A DNA stretch of 64,000 nt from MGIIb-O2 sp002494975 (GCA_028355015.1 JAOMRN010000002.1:248001-312000), one strand, 5' to 3'; positions 8,038 through 17,283 are shown, numbered from the stretch's first letter. Notes: generated by a model from the sequence alone, not told the origin. Numbers and translations are program-made.

Positions 8038-8661
8038 TTACTTACCACAATAATCATCTAAGACCTTCGGGTAAAGTAAATGCTCTGCTTTTTTCACTCT
8101 TTCTTGTAATATTTCAATTGTATCACCATCAAAAATAGGGACTTCAGATTGGGCAAGAATTTCACCCGTATCTACGCCTTCGTCGACTAAATGAACTGTA
8201 CATCCAGTTATTTTAGCACCATCATCTAAGGCATCTCTTTGTGCATTTGCACCTGGATATTTTGGAAGAAGAGAGGGGTGAATATTAATCAAACGGCCTT
8301 TCCATTTCTTCACAAATTCCGGAGTTAAAATCCTCATATAACCATTCAATACTATAAGTTCAATATTTGATTCAATTAGCCTTTCATGAATAATATCTTC
8401 ATGTAAAATACGTTGTTGAATTCTATCAGAAGAGGAGGGTAAATTTATCGCCATTGTAGAAATCTGAAAATCATTACCATATTGAAGGCCTTTTGCATTT
8501 TCATTATCTGAAATAATTAATTTTGTGATATGCGTGACAGGTTTGGAGCGCTGATAGTTGAGTAGGGCGAGTAAGCCTGAACCCCCCCCTGAAATCAAAA
8601 CTGCGATACGTAAAGGGCTGCTGATTGATCCCTGACGAGGTCGAGTATATGGCGCGCCCAT
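8038..8661 (-). CDS. purN: phosphoribosylglycinamide formyltransferase (GART)
   Basis: The 207-aa PurN uses 10-formyl-THF to formylate GAR in step 3 of purine synthesis. The N terminus has IAVLISGGGSGLLALL (phosphate loop). The catalytic segment NIHPSLLPKYPGANAQRDAL supplies Asn and His, and LVDEGVDTGEIL supplies the conserved Asp. The length is typical. The start shown gives a 17-residue lead before the core; no closer ATG exists before the IAVLISG strand. Convergent with the pseudouridine synthase with no gap. Other purine genes (purH, purQ, purL) are in the window but in separate units. Confidence 0.9.
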   Translation of the reverse strand: MGAPYTRPRQGSISSPLRIAVLISGGGSGLLALLNYQRSKPVTHITKLIISDNENAKGLQYGNDFQISTMAINLPSSSDRIQQRILHEDIIHERLIESNIELIVLNGYMRILTPEFVKKWKGRLINIHPSLLPKYPGANAQRDALDDGAKITGCTVHLVDEGVDTGEILAQSEVPIFDGDTIEILQERVKKAEHLLYPKVLDDYCGK

Positions 8662-8736
8662 ACATCTCCGAGTGAGTAATAATCCTTGACGGTTTGGAAT
8701 TGTTGCATAAATTGAGACATATTCCTTTATGATTAG

Positions 8737-9246
8737 ATGGTTGGTCGGAGTTTTATGGATAGGTTACAAACTATCGATGAGGTAGTTGAAAAATACTGCG
8801 TCGCTAGTAGCCCTTTCAAAAGTAAATTATACATAGGTACTGGTTCATTATTTGTTTTATTTGCAATAATGGGGATCTGGATACCAGGTTGGCCTACGGT
8901 ATCTTGGGCTGTACCTGCTGCTTTTCTGTTCTCTCTTTCCAGTGAGAAATTGTTTCGGAAAACACTGACTAATCCTTATTTTGGGAACGCTATATTTGAT
9001 TACTACGCTACCGGTAAAACAATACCAAAGCACGCTAAAAGAGGTGTGATGTTCATGATTATGACTATGACTTCCATGTCAGCTTATTTCGTATGGCTGG
9101 TCTCGACAAAAGGCGATGGGGTTTGGGATGATATGTCGTCATGGAATGGTGCGGATCCAGGTTTCGGAACTATCACTATAATTTTGGTAGGACTTATTGG
9201 CCTTTGGTACGTAGGAATCAAAGTAATCACTAGAGAAGAAAATTAG
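8737..9246 (+). CDS. DUF454 (YbaN) family membrane protein
   Basis: The 169-aa membrane protein has hydrophobic segments at about residues 31-60 (GTGSLFVLFAIMGIWIPGW), 104-124 and 145-162. IGTGSLFVLFAIMGIWIPGWPT followed later by FLFSLSSEKLFRKTL..NPYFGNAIFDY matches the DUF454/YbaN pattern: a glycine-rich first helix, a G-x-W/L-P-x-x-P-T turn, then a WLxxHxxFGxxIxDY-like segment. The role of this family is unknown. An ATG at 8755, preceded by CGGAG and placed about 27 bases after a TTTATG box, is an alternative start. Divergent from purN. Confidence 0.75.
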   Translation: MVGRSFMDRLQTIDEVVEKYCVASSPFKSKLYIGTGSLFVLFAIMGIWIPGWPTVSWAVPAAFLFSLSSEKLFRKTLTNPYFGNAIFDYYATGKTIPKHAKRGVMFMIMTMTSMSAYFVWLVSTKGDGVWDDMSSWNGADPGFGTITIILVGLIGLWYVGIKVITREEN

Positions 9247-9294
9247 TCTTCTTTGTAAACATGAGTTCATACGTTAACCAATTTCTGTGAAAGC

Positions 9295-9807
9295 ATGGAG
9301 GTACGGAAGTTTCACGCTTGGAGTTTGGTGCTTTCATTATTTGCGCTCTCTTTTTTAGGAATGACAGCGATATCCGAAGAAAATAAAAATATTACTTTGG
9401 AGGAAGAAGTGATTATATCTGTAGATAGTACAAATTTACGTTTTTCTCCAGCAGAAATAACAATTACCGAAGGAGATACTGTTAGATTTTTTTGGGATGG
9501 GGAGTTATTAGCTCATAATGCAGTTGAAGAAAATAATATCTTTGATTCAGGTGACCCTGAAAGAAATGTAGACTATTCGTTCACATTTGAAATAGGCATG
9601 AATGGTACCTATGAATTTGTATGTGAGCCTCATGAGGCAGCTAATATGATTGGAAAAATTACCGTAAATCCTGCACCTGCCATTATAGAAGAGCCAAGTG
9701 AAGAGGAAGAAAAAGATAATTCGGTACCTGGTTTTTCAGCACTCACATTAATCGGTACCTTGATGATTAGTGGTTTGGCAACTAGAGATAGAATGGGACG
9801 TGTATAA
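9295..9807 (+). CDS. PGF-CTERM cupredoxin (plastocyanin-like)
   Basis: The 170-aa exported blue-copper-type protein has a signal peptide at residues 7-27. The cupredoxin domain (about 38-125) has all four expected type 1 copper ligands: His74 (LLAHNAV) and Cys110, His113 and Met118 in FVCEPHEAANMIGKI. A Glu-rich linker leads to VPGF (144-147), a hydrophobic helix and an Arg-containing tail, i.e. a PGF-CTERM signal for archaeosortase processing. It likely shuttles electrons at the cell surface. The partner oxidase or reductase is not in this window. Ends 2 bases before the LON-domain gene. Confidence 0.85.
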   Translation: MEVRKFHAWSLVLSLFALSFLGMTAISEENKNITLEEEVIISVDSTNLRFSPAEITITEGDTVRFFWDGELLAHNAVEENNIFDSGDPERNVDYSFTFEIGMNGTYEFVCEPHEAANMIGKITVNPAPAIIEEPSEEEEKDNSVPGFSALTLIGTLMISGLATRDRMGRV

Positions 9808-9809
9808 TA

Positions 9810-10577
9810 ATGGAAATTCAGAAACTAGATAACGTCCCTTCACTAAAAGAAAATCAAATGATTGTGCCATTATTTACTCTTGATTCACTTCTCTTACCGG
9901 GGGATCAAATGATGATGAGGGTTTTTGAGCCGAGATATAAACAGATGTTAGACGATATTACACTCAATGATTTACCTTATGGCCATGTAATGTCAAATCT
10001 TTCAATGCCTGAAATAAACGGATGGGCGGTACCATATGATGTAGGAACTCTAGTAGATATTAATGACCTGCAAGAACAGGGCACTAATCTGCTTTATACC
10101 GCCAATGGAGGGAAGCGCTTTCGTATTTTATCTCTAATAGAGCCCGCACTAAAACCAGAATCTTTTGATGAAATTTTTCCCTCTGTCGATGAACTTATCG
10201 AACAGTATGTTGATTCCGCCCCTTCTGGTAAACTCTACGTTAGAGGGCTAATAGAAATCATTCCAAAATTAGAAGGGGCTATCGAATCTTCTGAATGGGA
10301 GAATTTACTAATGTTGTGGGTATCTTATATCAAGAATATTGCCGAAATAAATGAAATGGAAATTAGTGAATTTGATATCGATAATGAAGTAAAAAATATG
10401 TTTCCGACACCTAAAGATGAATCGATATGGAAATTAGCATCTTTGATTATTGACTCGATAGACACACAAATAAAGGCATTGAATGCAATAAGTGTAAATG
10501 AGCTATTGAGTATTATTGAATCGAGTATTCAGAAAAAATTGAATACAATACGTTCGTTTCGACAATCAAATGAATAG
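9810..10577 (+). CDS. LON substrate-binding (N-terminal) domain protein
   Basis: The 255-aa protein matches the stand-alone LON N-terminal domain: PLFTLDSLLLPGDQMMMRVFEPRYKQML (about residues 20-47) is the PLFPLxxVLFPGxxLPLxIFEpRY pattern, and later GKRFRIL is the family's GxxRFRI strand. No AAA+ or protease domain follows; the C-terminal half is helical. Such proteins are thought to bind substrates or act as adaptors, but the function is unsettled. It is next to a zinc-ribbon microprotein gene; stop and following start nearly touch. Confidence 0.8.
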   Translation: MEIQKLDNVPSLKENQMIVPLFTLDSLLLPGDQMMMRVFEPRYKQMLDDITLNDLPYGHVMSNLSMPEINGWAVPYDVGTLVDINDLQEQGTNLLYTANGGKRFRILSLIEPALKPESFDEIFPSVDELIEQYVDSAPSGKLYVRGLIEIIPKLEGAIESSEWENLLMLWVSYIKNIAEINEMEISEFDIDNEVKNMFPTPKDESIWKLASLIIDSIDTQIKALNAISVNELLSIIESSIQKKLNTIRSFRQSNE

Positions 10578-10582
10578 TGGTA

Positions 10583-10789
10583 ATGATGAAATCTAATCCT
10601 AAAGACTTAGAAAACATAGAAGTATGTTCAAATTGTTTTAGCCCGCGTATTGTTCCTTACATGGGTTATGAAACAGGGAAACGTTTCATTTGTCAAGATT
10701 GTGAACACATAAGTGTAGTAACTATCCTTTTTGAAAATCTAGATTCTCTCGTTAAATTCCTAAGAGAAAAAAGAGATGCAGAGAATTAA
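10583..10789 (+). CDS. zinc-ribbon microprotein
   Basis: The 68-aa protein has CSNC and CQDC, a two-knuckle zinc ribbon, followed by a short helix (LDSLVKFLREKR). ATG 10583 is preferred; an in-frame GTG at 10577 shares one base with the stop of the preceding gene. It probably forms an operon with the LON-domain gene. Short zinc ribbons of this kind act as nucleic-acid or protein adaptors, but no specific role is indicated. Convergent with purH, overlapping its stop by 4 bases. Confidence 0.65.
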   Translation: MMKSNPKDLENIEVCSNCFSPRIVPYMGYETGKRFICQDCEHISVVTILFENLDSLVKFLREKRDAEN

Positions 10790-12378
10790 TGTAAAAATAA
10801 TCTCTGGTTAGTGAAAAGCATCGACATTCCATGTTCATCTGCTGCATCTATGCTTTCTTGATCCCTCATAGAACCACCAGGTTGTACAACAGTAGTAACT
10901 CCTATTTCATTGGCGGTATCGATTCCATCACGGAATGGGAAAAACGCATCGGACACCATCATAGATCCAACTGCTCGACTGCCGGCTCTTCTGGCAGCTA
11001 TGCGTACGGCTTCAACACGACTTGTTTGGCCAGGACCAACTCCAACGGTTGCAAAGCCTGTTTCAGTAGCAGAAACTAATACTATTGAATTAGATTTAAC
11101 TTCGGAAAGAACCGTTGAGCCAAATTTAGCCAATGCGACTAAGTTCTCATCACCAACTACTTTTGTAACACATTTGACATTACTCCAATCTATACTTGGC
11201 GGGCCCTGTACTTGTGCCACCCAACCCCCATCTAATTGGCGCATTCTCACTTCTTCTTCCCTCGGTAAAAATTCAGACATAGTCAACATTCTTCTGTTTT
11301 TCTTCTGTGACAGTATTTCTAATGCCTCAGAAGTATATCCAGGAGCAATTATGCATTCTAAGAAATGGTCACCTATTGCTTCAGCGGTCTCTTTTTCAAC
11401 TTCTGAAGTAAAGGCCACCACACATCCAAATGCACTTTCTGGGTCGCTCGCTAATGCATTTTTCCAAGCATTACTTTGAGAAGAGTCAATTGCGGCACCA
11501 CACGGATTTGTATGCTTAATTACAACACATCCATGATTACGTTTTTCATCCATATCTCTCAATAAACCTCGAGCTATTCTTAGCGCACCATCTAAATCGA
11601 GATAATTATTGAAAGAGAGAGCTTTGCCTCCATGTTGTATAGCTGCTGCCAAACCTCTGGCACCCGATGATGAAGATGCAGGGTAGAATGATGCTGGCTG
11701 ATGTGGATTTTCACCATAACGAAGAGGAACCCCTTTCTCTGAAGAAATATGAAGTCGATTTGGTACTGCACCACCTATAAATCTCTTTTCTAGTTCATTA
11801 CTTACTGCCGCATCATATGCTGCCGTACATTGATATGCAGCGAGAGAAAGTTGTTGTTTTGTTTCTAAACTAATTTTGGAAATGTTTCCATTTACATCTT
11901 CTAAAGCTCGAATAATTGATTGGTACTGACTTTCATCAGTTAGTACTAACACATCTTTATGATTTTTAGCAGCAGAGCGTATCATTGTCGGCCCCCCTAT
12001 ATCGATCATTTCAATTAATTCAGCATTTGATACCGGTGGTTGCTTTGCTGCAACGGCTTCAAATGGGTACAAATTCACACACACTAAATCAATTGTAGTG
12101 TAATCTAATTCGGCGAGTGTACTCATATCGTCTTCTCTATCGCGCCTTACGAGTATTCCTCCATGTATAGCGGGATGGAGTGTTTTGACACGTCCATCGA
12201 AACATTCCGGATGGCCTGTTGCATCACTTACATCGATTACTGGAATTCCAGCTTCTCTTAATTTACGAGACGTCCCGCCTGTTGAAAGAATTTCCCAACC
12301 CATTTTGGATAATGCATTTCCAAGTTCTACGATTCCGGACTTTTCCCAAACACTTAGCAACGCTCGGCGTGTTGTCAT
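10786..12378 (-). CDS. purH: bifunctional AICAR formyltransferase / IMP cyclohydrolase
   Basis: The two-domain PurH catalyses the last two steps to IMP. N-terminal IMP cyclohydrolase: RRALLSVWEKSGIVELGNAL, STGGTSRKL and DGRVKTLHPAIHGGIL. C-terminal AICAR transformylase: VVIKHTNPCGAA with the catalytic Lys-His pair. I start it at ATG 12378 (530 aa, typical). The open frame runs upstream to 12486, but that would overlap the upstream thermosome gene by about 60 bases and add an unrelated leader. Many archaea use PurO/PurP instead of PurH, so a fused PurH is a bacterial-like trait. Confidence 0.92.
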   Translation of the reverse strand: MTTRRALLSVWEKSGIVELGNALSKMGWEILSTGGTSRKLREAGIPVIDVSDATGHPECFDGRVKTLHPAIHGGILVRRDREDDMSTLAELDYTTIDLVCVNLYPFEAVAAKQPPVSNAELIEMIDIGGPTMIRSAAKNHKDVLVLTDESQYQSIIRALEDVNGNISKISLETKQQLSLAAYQCTAAYDAAVSNELEKRFIGGAVPNRLHISSEKGVPLRYGENPHQPASFYPASSSSGARGLAAAIQHGGKALSFNNYLDLDGALRIARGLLRDMDEKRNHGCVVIKHTNPCGAAIDSSQSNAWKNALASDPESAFGCVVAFTSEVEKETAEAIGDHFLECIIAPGYTSEALEILSQKKNRRMLTMSEFLPREEEVRMRQLDGGWVAQVQGPPSIDWSNVKCVTKVVGDENLVALAKFGSTVLSEVKSNSIVLVSATETGFATVGVGPGQTSRVEAVRIAARRAGSRAVGSMMVSDAFFPFRDGIDTANEIGVTTVVQPGGSMRDQESIDAADEHGMSMLFTNQRLFLH

Positions 12379-12425
12379 ATTAATGCGTGGAAGCATGAGT
12401 CTTGAAGTGTTTGTAACTCGTTCTT

Positions 12426-13997
12426 TCAATCTCCACGAGATGAAATAACTTGATCTATACGAAGCATCCCAATACTTGTTTCGCATGCTGATTGTAATGA
12501 CTCTTGAATAATTGATCTAGGGTGCCATACTCTTTCGATCTGAGATACGTGTCCTTCAGCATTTATACCATTAAAATGCTCTTCGTTTCTAGTTGCTGCA
12601 CGTAATTCAAGTACTCCATCTAAAGGGTCGTTGCCCGAATTCTCAACTAGAGCCCCCGGTATTGTTTCCATTGCTCTGGCGAATGCATCCATTGCGAGTC
12701 TTGAGCGTCCTGGTTCTGATTCTGAAGCGGTTCTAACCGATTGAGCAATTCGGATATGTATTGACCCTCCGCCCGGTAATACTTCTTGATCATTCATTGC
12801 CAGAGATACTGCCCTTAATCCATCATGCAATCCACGAATTATTTCCTCAGTGGCTATTTCACCCGCTCCGCCAACTTCAATTGTGACTAAACCTGGATTA
12901 ATACAACCATCTATTCTAACTACGTCTTCCACCATATCACTAGCTTCATTTCGTTCCCAAATAACACTTCCACAAAAACCTAAATCTTCAATTCCTATAT
13001 CTAAAATTGAATCTATTACTTTAGCCCCTGTTGCCGCGGCGGCATTCTCGACTTCTGAAGAATCGAGTTCGCCGATTGCAAGAATATTTTCGTCAAATAA
13101 ATGATGTAATATGTCTCTATCGATTTCTCCTCCACATAATATAAGTTTCGCGCCACTATCTATTAAGGATTGACCAAGAGCATTTTTTCGGCGTTTCTCA
13201 GCGTCAACAAATGCATCTAACTGATCTGCTGAAGTAATTTGAATTTCGGCAGTTCTAGTCATTTTTCTAATTTTGATATCCCCCGATATTACAGCCACCT
13301 TTACTTTGGACAAGTTGTTGGGCAGGCTATCCATCAAAACTCTCCGGCGAAATGCGACACCGGATATTATTTTTGAATCATTAATACTGCCGCTTTTTGA
13401 CTTAAACATAGCAATATTTTCTGCTTTCGGTTGTTCCTGTATTTCAGAAATTGAAGTGAGTGCTTCCACTATTATAGATGAGAACAAATCTAATGCGCCA
13501 TCTGTTCCTTTTCCTGTCAGTGCTGTTTCTGCAACACCCAATAATCTCTCCTCATTAATTTCTTGGGAGTCTTTCTCCATTTGTACTTCTGCAACTTCGA
13601 GAGACTTTCTAAAACCTTCAACTAATGTCAAAGGATGCAGCCCTTTTCTTAGTAAATGGTTGGCTTCTTGGAGAAGTGCTCCACAAAGAAGCATAGTTGT
13701 AGTGACGCCGTCGCCACAGTTTTCCTCTTGCGTGTTAGCCATAGATACCATCATTTTGGCCGCTGGATGTTTCACTAACAACTCAGCTACTATTTTAGCA
13801 CCATCGTTAGTTACTGCGGTTGTCCCGTTAGTTTTGTAAAGCATCTTATCCAGCCCCCTAGGGCCAAATGTAGGCTTTAATAAATCAGAAAAAACTCTAG
13901 CCGCAGTTATTAATTTCTCTTGAACCGCAGTTCCACTTGTGATTGATGTTTGTTCGGGAACTATCACTACTGGAGGTTGCCCCGCCCCATCGCTCAT
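12426..13997 (-). CDS. thermosome (group II chaperonin) subunit
   Basis: The 523-aa ATP-dependent cytosolic chaperonin has GPRGLDKML near residue 47, the NDGAKI strand and the catalytic GDGVTT motif, plus GGGSIHIRIA in the equatorial domain. Length is normal. It lacks the Gly-Gly-Met-rich tail seen in some thermosomes. It lies upstream of purH on the same strand (48-base gap with the purH start I prefer). Only one subunit gene is in this window; whether the ring is homo-oligomeric cannot be judged. Confidence 0.93.
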   Translation of the reverse strand: MSDGAGQPPVVIVPEQTSITSGTAVQEKLITAARVFSDLLKPTFGPRGLDKMLYKTNGTTAVTNDGAKIVAELLVKHPAAKMMVSMANTQEENCGDGVTTTMLLCGALLQEANHLLRKGLHPLTLVEGFRKSLEVAEVQMEKDSQEINEERLLGVAETALTGKGTDGALDLFSSIIVEALTSISEIQEQPKAENIAMFKSKSGSINDSKIISGVAFRRRVLMDSLPNNLSKVKVAVISGDIKIRKMTRTAEIQITSADQLDAFVDAEKRRKNALGQSLIDSGAKLILCGGEIDRDILHHLFDENILAIGELDSSEVENAAAATGAKVIDSILDIGIEDLGFCGSVIWERNEASDMVEDVVRIDGCINPGLVTIEVGGAGEIATEEIIRGLHDGLRAVSLAMNDQEVLPGGGSIHIRIAQSVRTASESEPGRSRLAMDAFARAMETIPGALVENSGNDPLDGVLELRAATRNEEHFNGINAEGHVSQIERVWHPRSIIQESLQSACETSIGMLRIDQVISSRGD

Positions 13998-14105
13998 ATT
14001 CTAATCGGGAGTAAGTGCTGTCATGAATCCTTTGAATCGAGTTTTAATCAAAAAATGATTTTTATTTGCAATAATTCTATTCATGAATGTTGACTCGGGC
14101 GTAAT

Positions 14106-15059
14106 ATGTCGAGAGTTGCTAGCGTCATTTGTATGATGCTAGTTTCAGCAATGATGTTTGGCTTTATCTCACCGGCTTCTGCGCAAATTGCTCCGGAGGT
14201 GACTCTTGAGTGTGAAGATCAGGTAGAAATTAACCCGGGGCCAAGTTCAACCAGAACAGCCATTGTAAACTGTATTGTAGAAAATCCTTCAGCGTTCTCG
14301 GAAACTATTGATATTACTGTGGATTCGGGTATTTTAGATAATGCAGCACCAGGGACATTGACTATCGCAGCAGGAGGAAGTACTGATTTTGAAGTAGTGT
14401 TTAAATCGGATTTAGCTGAATCTCCAGGTGAGGTTTTAACTAATGTGACGGCGACTATTTCTCAGGTGAATGGTGTGCCATATCCTGTTGGTACTTCAGA
14501 AAGTGAAGAAGTTTCTGTCACAATAATCGAATATCTTTCGTGCGAAGCAGAGTTTGGACAAGGCGGAGGAACGTTTGATTCAGGGGATGAAATTTCTATT
14601 TCGGCGGCAATAATTTGTGAAAGTAATGAAGAAGGCGATAAAACCTATCAAATTCATTTAATTGAGAAAAATATGGGCTCCTCTTCGTGGCCAAATGGAT
14701 TTCAAAATATAGATGGAGATTGTAAGGTAGAAATCGAGGCTGGAGACTCTGGAGAGAATTGCAACTTTAGAATAGGAACTCCAAGTGATTTAGAAAAGGA
14801 TTGGGAAGGTTGTGTAGTTATTATTGAAAAGGGCGAAATAAGGCCGAATTCATGCCCCGATACCAATAAAATAAATTTAAAAATTAATAAAAAGAAATCG
14901 GGATTAGGCATTGAATTAGGAGGTAATGGTTCTGTTTTGGAACAGTTGGGGGTTAATGAAGATCAGGTGCCAGTTATTGCTGGCTCTGTTGGAATCTTGA
15001 TATTGATAATCGGAGGATTTTTCTATTATCGAAGAAAAGGGCGAGAATATGAGGAATAA
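14106..15059 (+). CDS. exported surface protein with C-terminal membrane anchor
   Basis: The 317-aa protein has a signal peptide ending near ASAQ (residues 24-27), an extracellular beta-rich region with two Ig/CARDB-like modules (cysteines in pairs: about residues 36 and 56, and several after residue 140), a basic linker and one C-terminal TM helix (VPVIAGSVGILILIIGGFFY) followed by RRKGR. It is a single-pass outward-facing membrane protein. No ligand or enzyme motif is visible. It is divergent from the thermosome and convergent with a small membrane protein gene. Confidence 0.7.
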   Translation: MSRVASVICMMLVSAMMFGFISPASAQIAPEVTLECEDQVEINPGPSSTRTAIVNCIVENPSAFSETIDITVDSGILDNAAPGTLTIAAGGSTDFEVVFKSDLAESPGEVLTNVTATISQVNGVPYPVGTSESEEVSVTIIEYLSCEAEFGQGGGTFDSGDEISISAAIICESNEEGDKTYQIHLIEKNMGSSSWPNGFQNIDGDCKVEIEAGDSGENCNFRIGTPSDLEKDWEGCVVIIEKGEIRPNSCPDTNKINLKINKKKSGLGIELGGNGSVLEQLGVNEDQVPVIAGSVGILILIIGGFFYYRRKGREYEE

Positions 15060-15067
15060 AACCTCAT
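15049..15067. terminator. possible hairpin at convergent stops
   Basis: ATGAGG (15049-15054) pairs with CCTCAT (15062-15067), extended by AAT/ATT with one bulge, around an AT loop. It spans the facing stops of two convergent genes. There is no clear T-run, so it is only a weak terminator candidate. Confidence 0.35.
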
Positions 15068-15393
15068 TATTCAAGAACAAGTATGTGCCATCTCAATGAC
15101 ATTGTAACAAACAAACTAACACCTAATGAAGCTTCTACAGGAAATTCAAGTAAATTTACATAAATAAGATATTGAACTCCAGTTAATATTAATATTACAG
15201 ATATGTCTTGAAGATTTGAATACCCCCATCCCGATTCATTTAGAATATGATTCCGATTTTGTGCGACCCACAAGATAGATATCAGTAATAGTAAAACTAT
15301 GATGTGTCCAATAATCCAACCAAAAGTGCCTCCAAAGGCTGCAACCATTGTATCTTGAAAAGACCCTAATACAAGTGAAGCGATATCAATCAT
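15067..15393 (-). CDS. small three-helix membrane protein
   Basis: The 108-aa membrane protein has hydrophobic stretches at about residues 24-43 (GWIIGHIIVLLLLISILWV), 64-82 (ISVILILTGVQYLIYVNL) and 86-104. No recognised domain. Convergent with the preceding surface-protein gene. Likely real because its frame is open throughout and its hydrophobic pattern is regular, but nothing indicates function. Confidence 0.5.
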   Translation of the reverse strand: MIDIASLVLGSFQDTMVAAFGGTFGWIIGHIIVLLLLISILWVAQNRNHILNESGWGYSNLQDISVILILTGVQYLIYVNLLEFPVEASLGVSLFVTMSLRWHILVLE

Positions 15394-15522
15394 GATTTTG
15401 TCGAAATGGTACTTGCTATTGAAGTAAATGCTTTATTAGTCTTTGATTATTTGGTAATTTTATGCTAGTAATTTTGCTAGAGTACCCGTTACAACTTAAC
15501 ATAGAAACCAACACGGAGTAAC

Positions 15523-16365
15523 ATGGAAACTCCCTTCGTAGTCATTGGTATGCATCGAAGTGGGACTAGTCTAGTATCGCGCATATTAGATAAATCTGGT
15601 ATTATGATGGGTAAAGATTTACAAACTGATCATGAATCTAAATTTTTTATTCAATTAAATAAATGGATTTATCAAAATGCAGGAGCGGATTGGGCTAGAC
15701 CTAAAGCATTAGAAGAATTAATCGACTATGCACCGGCGAGAAAACAGGTTGAGGAATATTTGAGGATACGAATTGCCAGTTCTTCTAGTAAAAAATTCTC
15801 TGGTCGAAATCTAAAAAATGGATTATTTGATATGGATTCTAAATGGGGCTGGAAAGATCCAAGAAATGGCCCCTCGTTGCCTATATGGAAGGACATATGG
15901 CCAGAAATGAAAATTATTCATGTGGTTCGCCATGGAGTAGATGTTGCCGCAAGTCTTCATTCGAGAAGTCTAAAAAATTGGACGGAAGATGAGGGGAGGT
16001 TCAAAAAATGGACTAAAATGTATAAGTGGAGAAGTAGCAAGTCGCCTATCAGAAAGGGGCAGCGAGCTGCTACTCTTACACATGCACTAGAATTTTGGGC
16101 TGAACAGATGGATGTAGAAAAAAAGGTCATTCAGTCATATGAGAATGTCTTAGAAATACGCTATGAAGACTTATTGACCAGCCCCGCAGTTGTTTTGAAG
16201 GATATTTGGAATTATATCGGTAAGGAAACAGATGAAGAACTACTAAGAGAAATAGAAACGATGGTGGATTATAGTCGCGCTTTTGCATATAAACAAAATG
16301 AAGAATTGTCCGTATTTGCACAAGAGAATAAATCAATATTGGAAAGATTTGGCTATTCAGCGTGA
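15523..16365 (+). CDS. sulfotransferase family protein
   Basis: The 280-aa cytosolic PAPS-dependent sulfotransferase has an N-terminal PAPS 5'-phosphosulfate loop, VIGMHRSGTSLVSRIL (residues 7-22), and the 3'-phosphate loop VVRHGVDVAASL near residue 134 (Arg-x6-Ala-Ser). It would transfer sulfate from PAPS to a glycan, lipid or protein. GGAG just upstream gives a ribosome site. It faces a second, distantly related sulfotransferase (16372-17283) and is close to a GT4 glycosyltransferase, suggesting a small surface-glycan locus. The acceptor is unknown. Confidence 0.85.
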   Translation: METPFVVIGMHRSGTSLVSRILDKSGIMMGKDLQTDHESKFFIQLNKWIYQNAGADWARPKALEELIDYAPARKQVEEYLRIRIASSSSKKFSGRNLKNGLFDMDSKWGWKDPRNGPSLPIWKDIWPEMKIIHVVRHGVDVAASLHSRSLKNWTEDEGRFKKWTKMYKWRSSKSPIRKGQRAATLTHALEFWAEQMDVEKKVIQSYENVLEIRYEDLLTSPAVVLKDIWNYIGKETDEELLREIETMVDYSRAFAYKQNEELSVFAQENKSILERFGYSA

Positions 16366-16371
16366 TTTTAT

Positions 16372-17283
16372 TCATATGCGGCGATTTATCTCATCACACC
16401 AGATTTCGACGTTGAAACCTGTGAGTTTTTGTAATATTTCTAATTCTTCAATTAGCTCCTCGCCACAAATTTTGTAATGTGTATCATCTAATTTATGTGA
16501 AATTCCTCTCTTACTTAGTATTGGCAAATTATAGATGTTGAAATCTCTTTTCTGTAACATTTTAACAATTGGAAGTTTTATTATATCGGGAATAATTGAG
16601 AATATTACTCGGGCTGATTTTCCTAAAAATGTGATAGGTCTTCGGGAGGCGGCGCTGTTAGAATGTCTGGATTCATCGAGATTATATTCATGGTTTTGGA
16701 TTTCAAGAAAGTTCTCAATTTCTCTTAAAGCACTAATTGGATTTGATTTTAGTCGATCACTATCTATAATCACAAACTTATCTAAATCAAATTCTTTCAA
16801 CCACCTATTCATTGATGACCCATACAAAGAATCATCGGATAAACGCGCGTCTTTCCAAGCTTTTTCAAAGGTACTCCAATCGGTATTATTTGCAGATGCC
16901 TCCTTAGTATTCAAAACCATATTCCAATGACTAAACGAACGTGCCACGGGTTCTCTTAAACAAAGAATAAATTTCGCATTTGGTAAATGATTGCGGATTC
17001 TTGATGGAGATAGTGGGCAGGCAAAAGTATGGACTGAAGCATCCAATTTGAGTCCTTGGCCATTAAAATGTTTTTCAAAATGGGGCCAATCTGGTTCTTC
17101 GTCCGTACGAATAAAGGTACCTTTGTGAGATGCTATTATATTCGGCTCCTTAGGGTCTGAAAGATTAATCTCATCATGTTGATCGAGGACATAAGAAAGC
17201 CAAGTAGTGCCTGCTTTAGGCGCACCGATTAGAAATACATCTACCTCTGGCATTGGTAACAACTCATAATTGCCACCCGCCAT
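16372..17283 (-). CDS. sulfotransferase (NDST-like)
   Basis: The 303-aa protein opens its core with VDVFLIGAPKAGTTWLSYVL (residues 10-29), the PAPS-binding loop with Lys and Thr-Thr, and DPKEPN nearby. The 3'-phosphate loop is LREPVARSFSHWNM. This arrangement matches heparan-sulfate-type and related bacterial sulfotransferases, which use PAPS. It is convergent with another sulfotransferase and divergent from a GT4 glycosyltransferase. PAPS-making genes lie at about 40-44 kb. The acceptor (sugar, lipid or tyrosine) cannot be told. Confidence 0.85.
   Translation of the reverse strand: MAGGNYELLPMPEVDVFLIGAPKAGTTWLSYVLDQHDEINLSDPKEPNIIASHKGTFIRTDEEPDWPHFEKHFNGQGLKLDASVHTFACPLSPSRIRNHLPNAKFILCLREPVARSFSHWNMVLNTKEASANNTDWSTFEKAWKDARLSDDSLYGSSMNRWLKEFDLDKFVIIDSDRLKSNPISALREIENFLEIQNHEYNLDESRHSNSAASRRPITFLGKSARVIFSIIPDIIKLPIVKMLQKRDFNIYNLPILSKRGISHKLDDTHYKICGEELIEELEILQKLTGFNVEIWCDEINRRI

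Noticed and set aside
10910..11479. Long open frame on the plus strand across the purH gene
   Set aside because: It lies antisense to a strongly conserved purH reading frame and has no recognisable domain, start signal or neighbour support.
12379..12486. N-terminal extension of purH
   Set aside because: It overlaps the end of the thermosome gene and is not conserved in PurH proteins; starts at 12378 or 12396 are more plausible.
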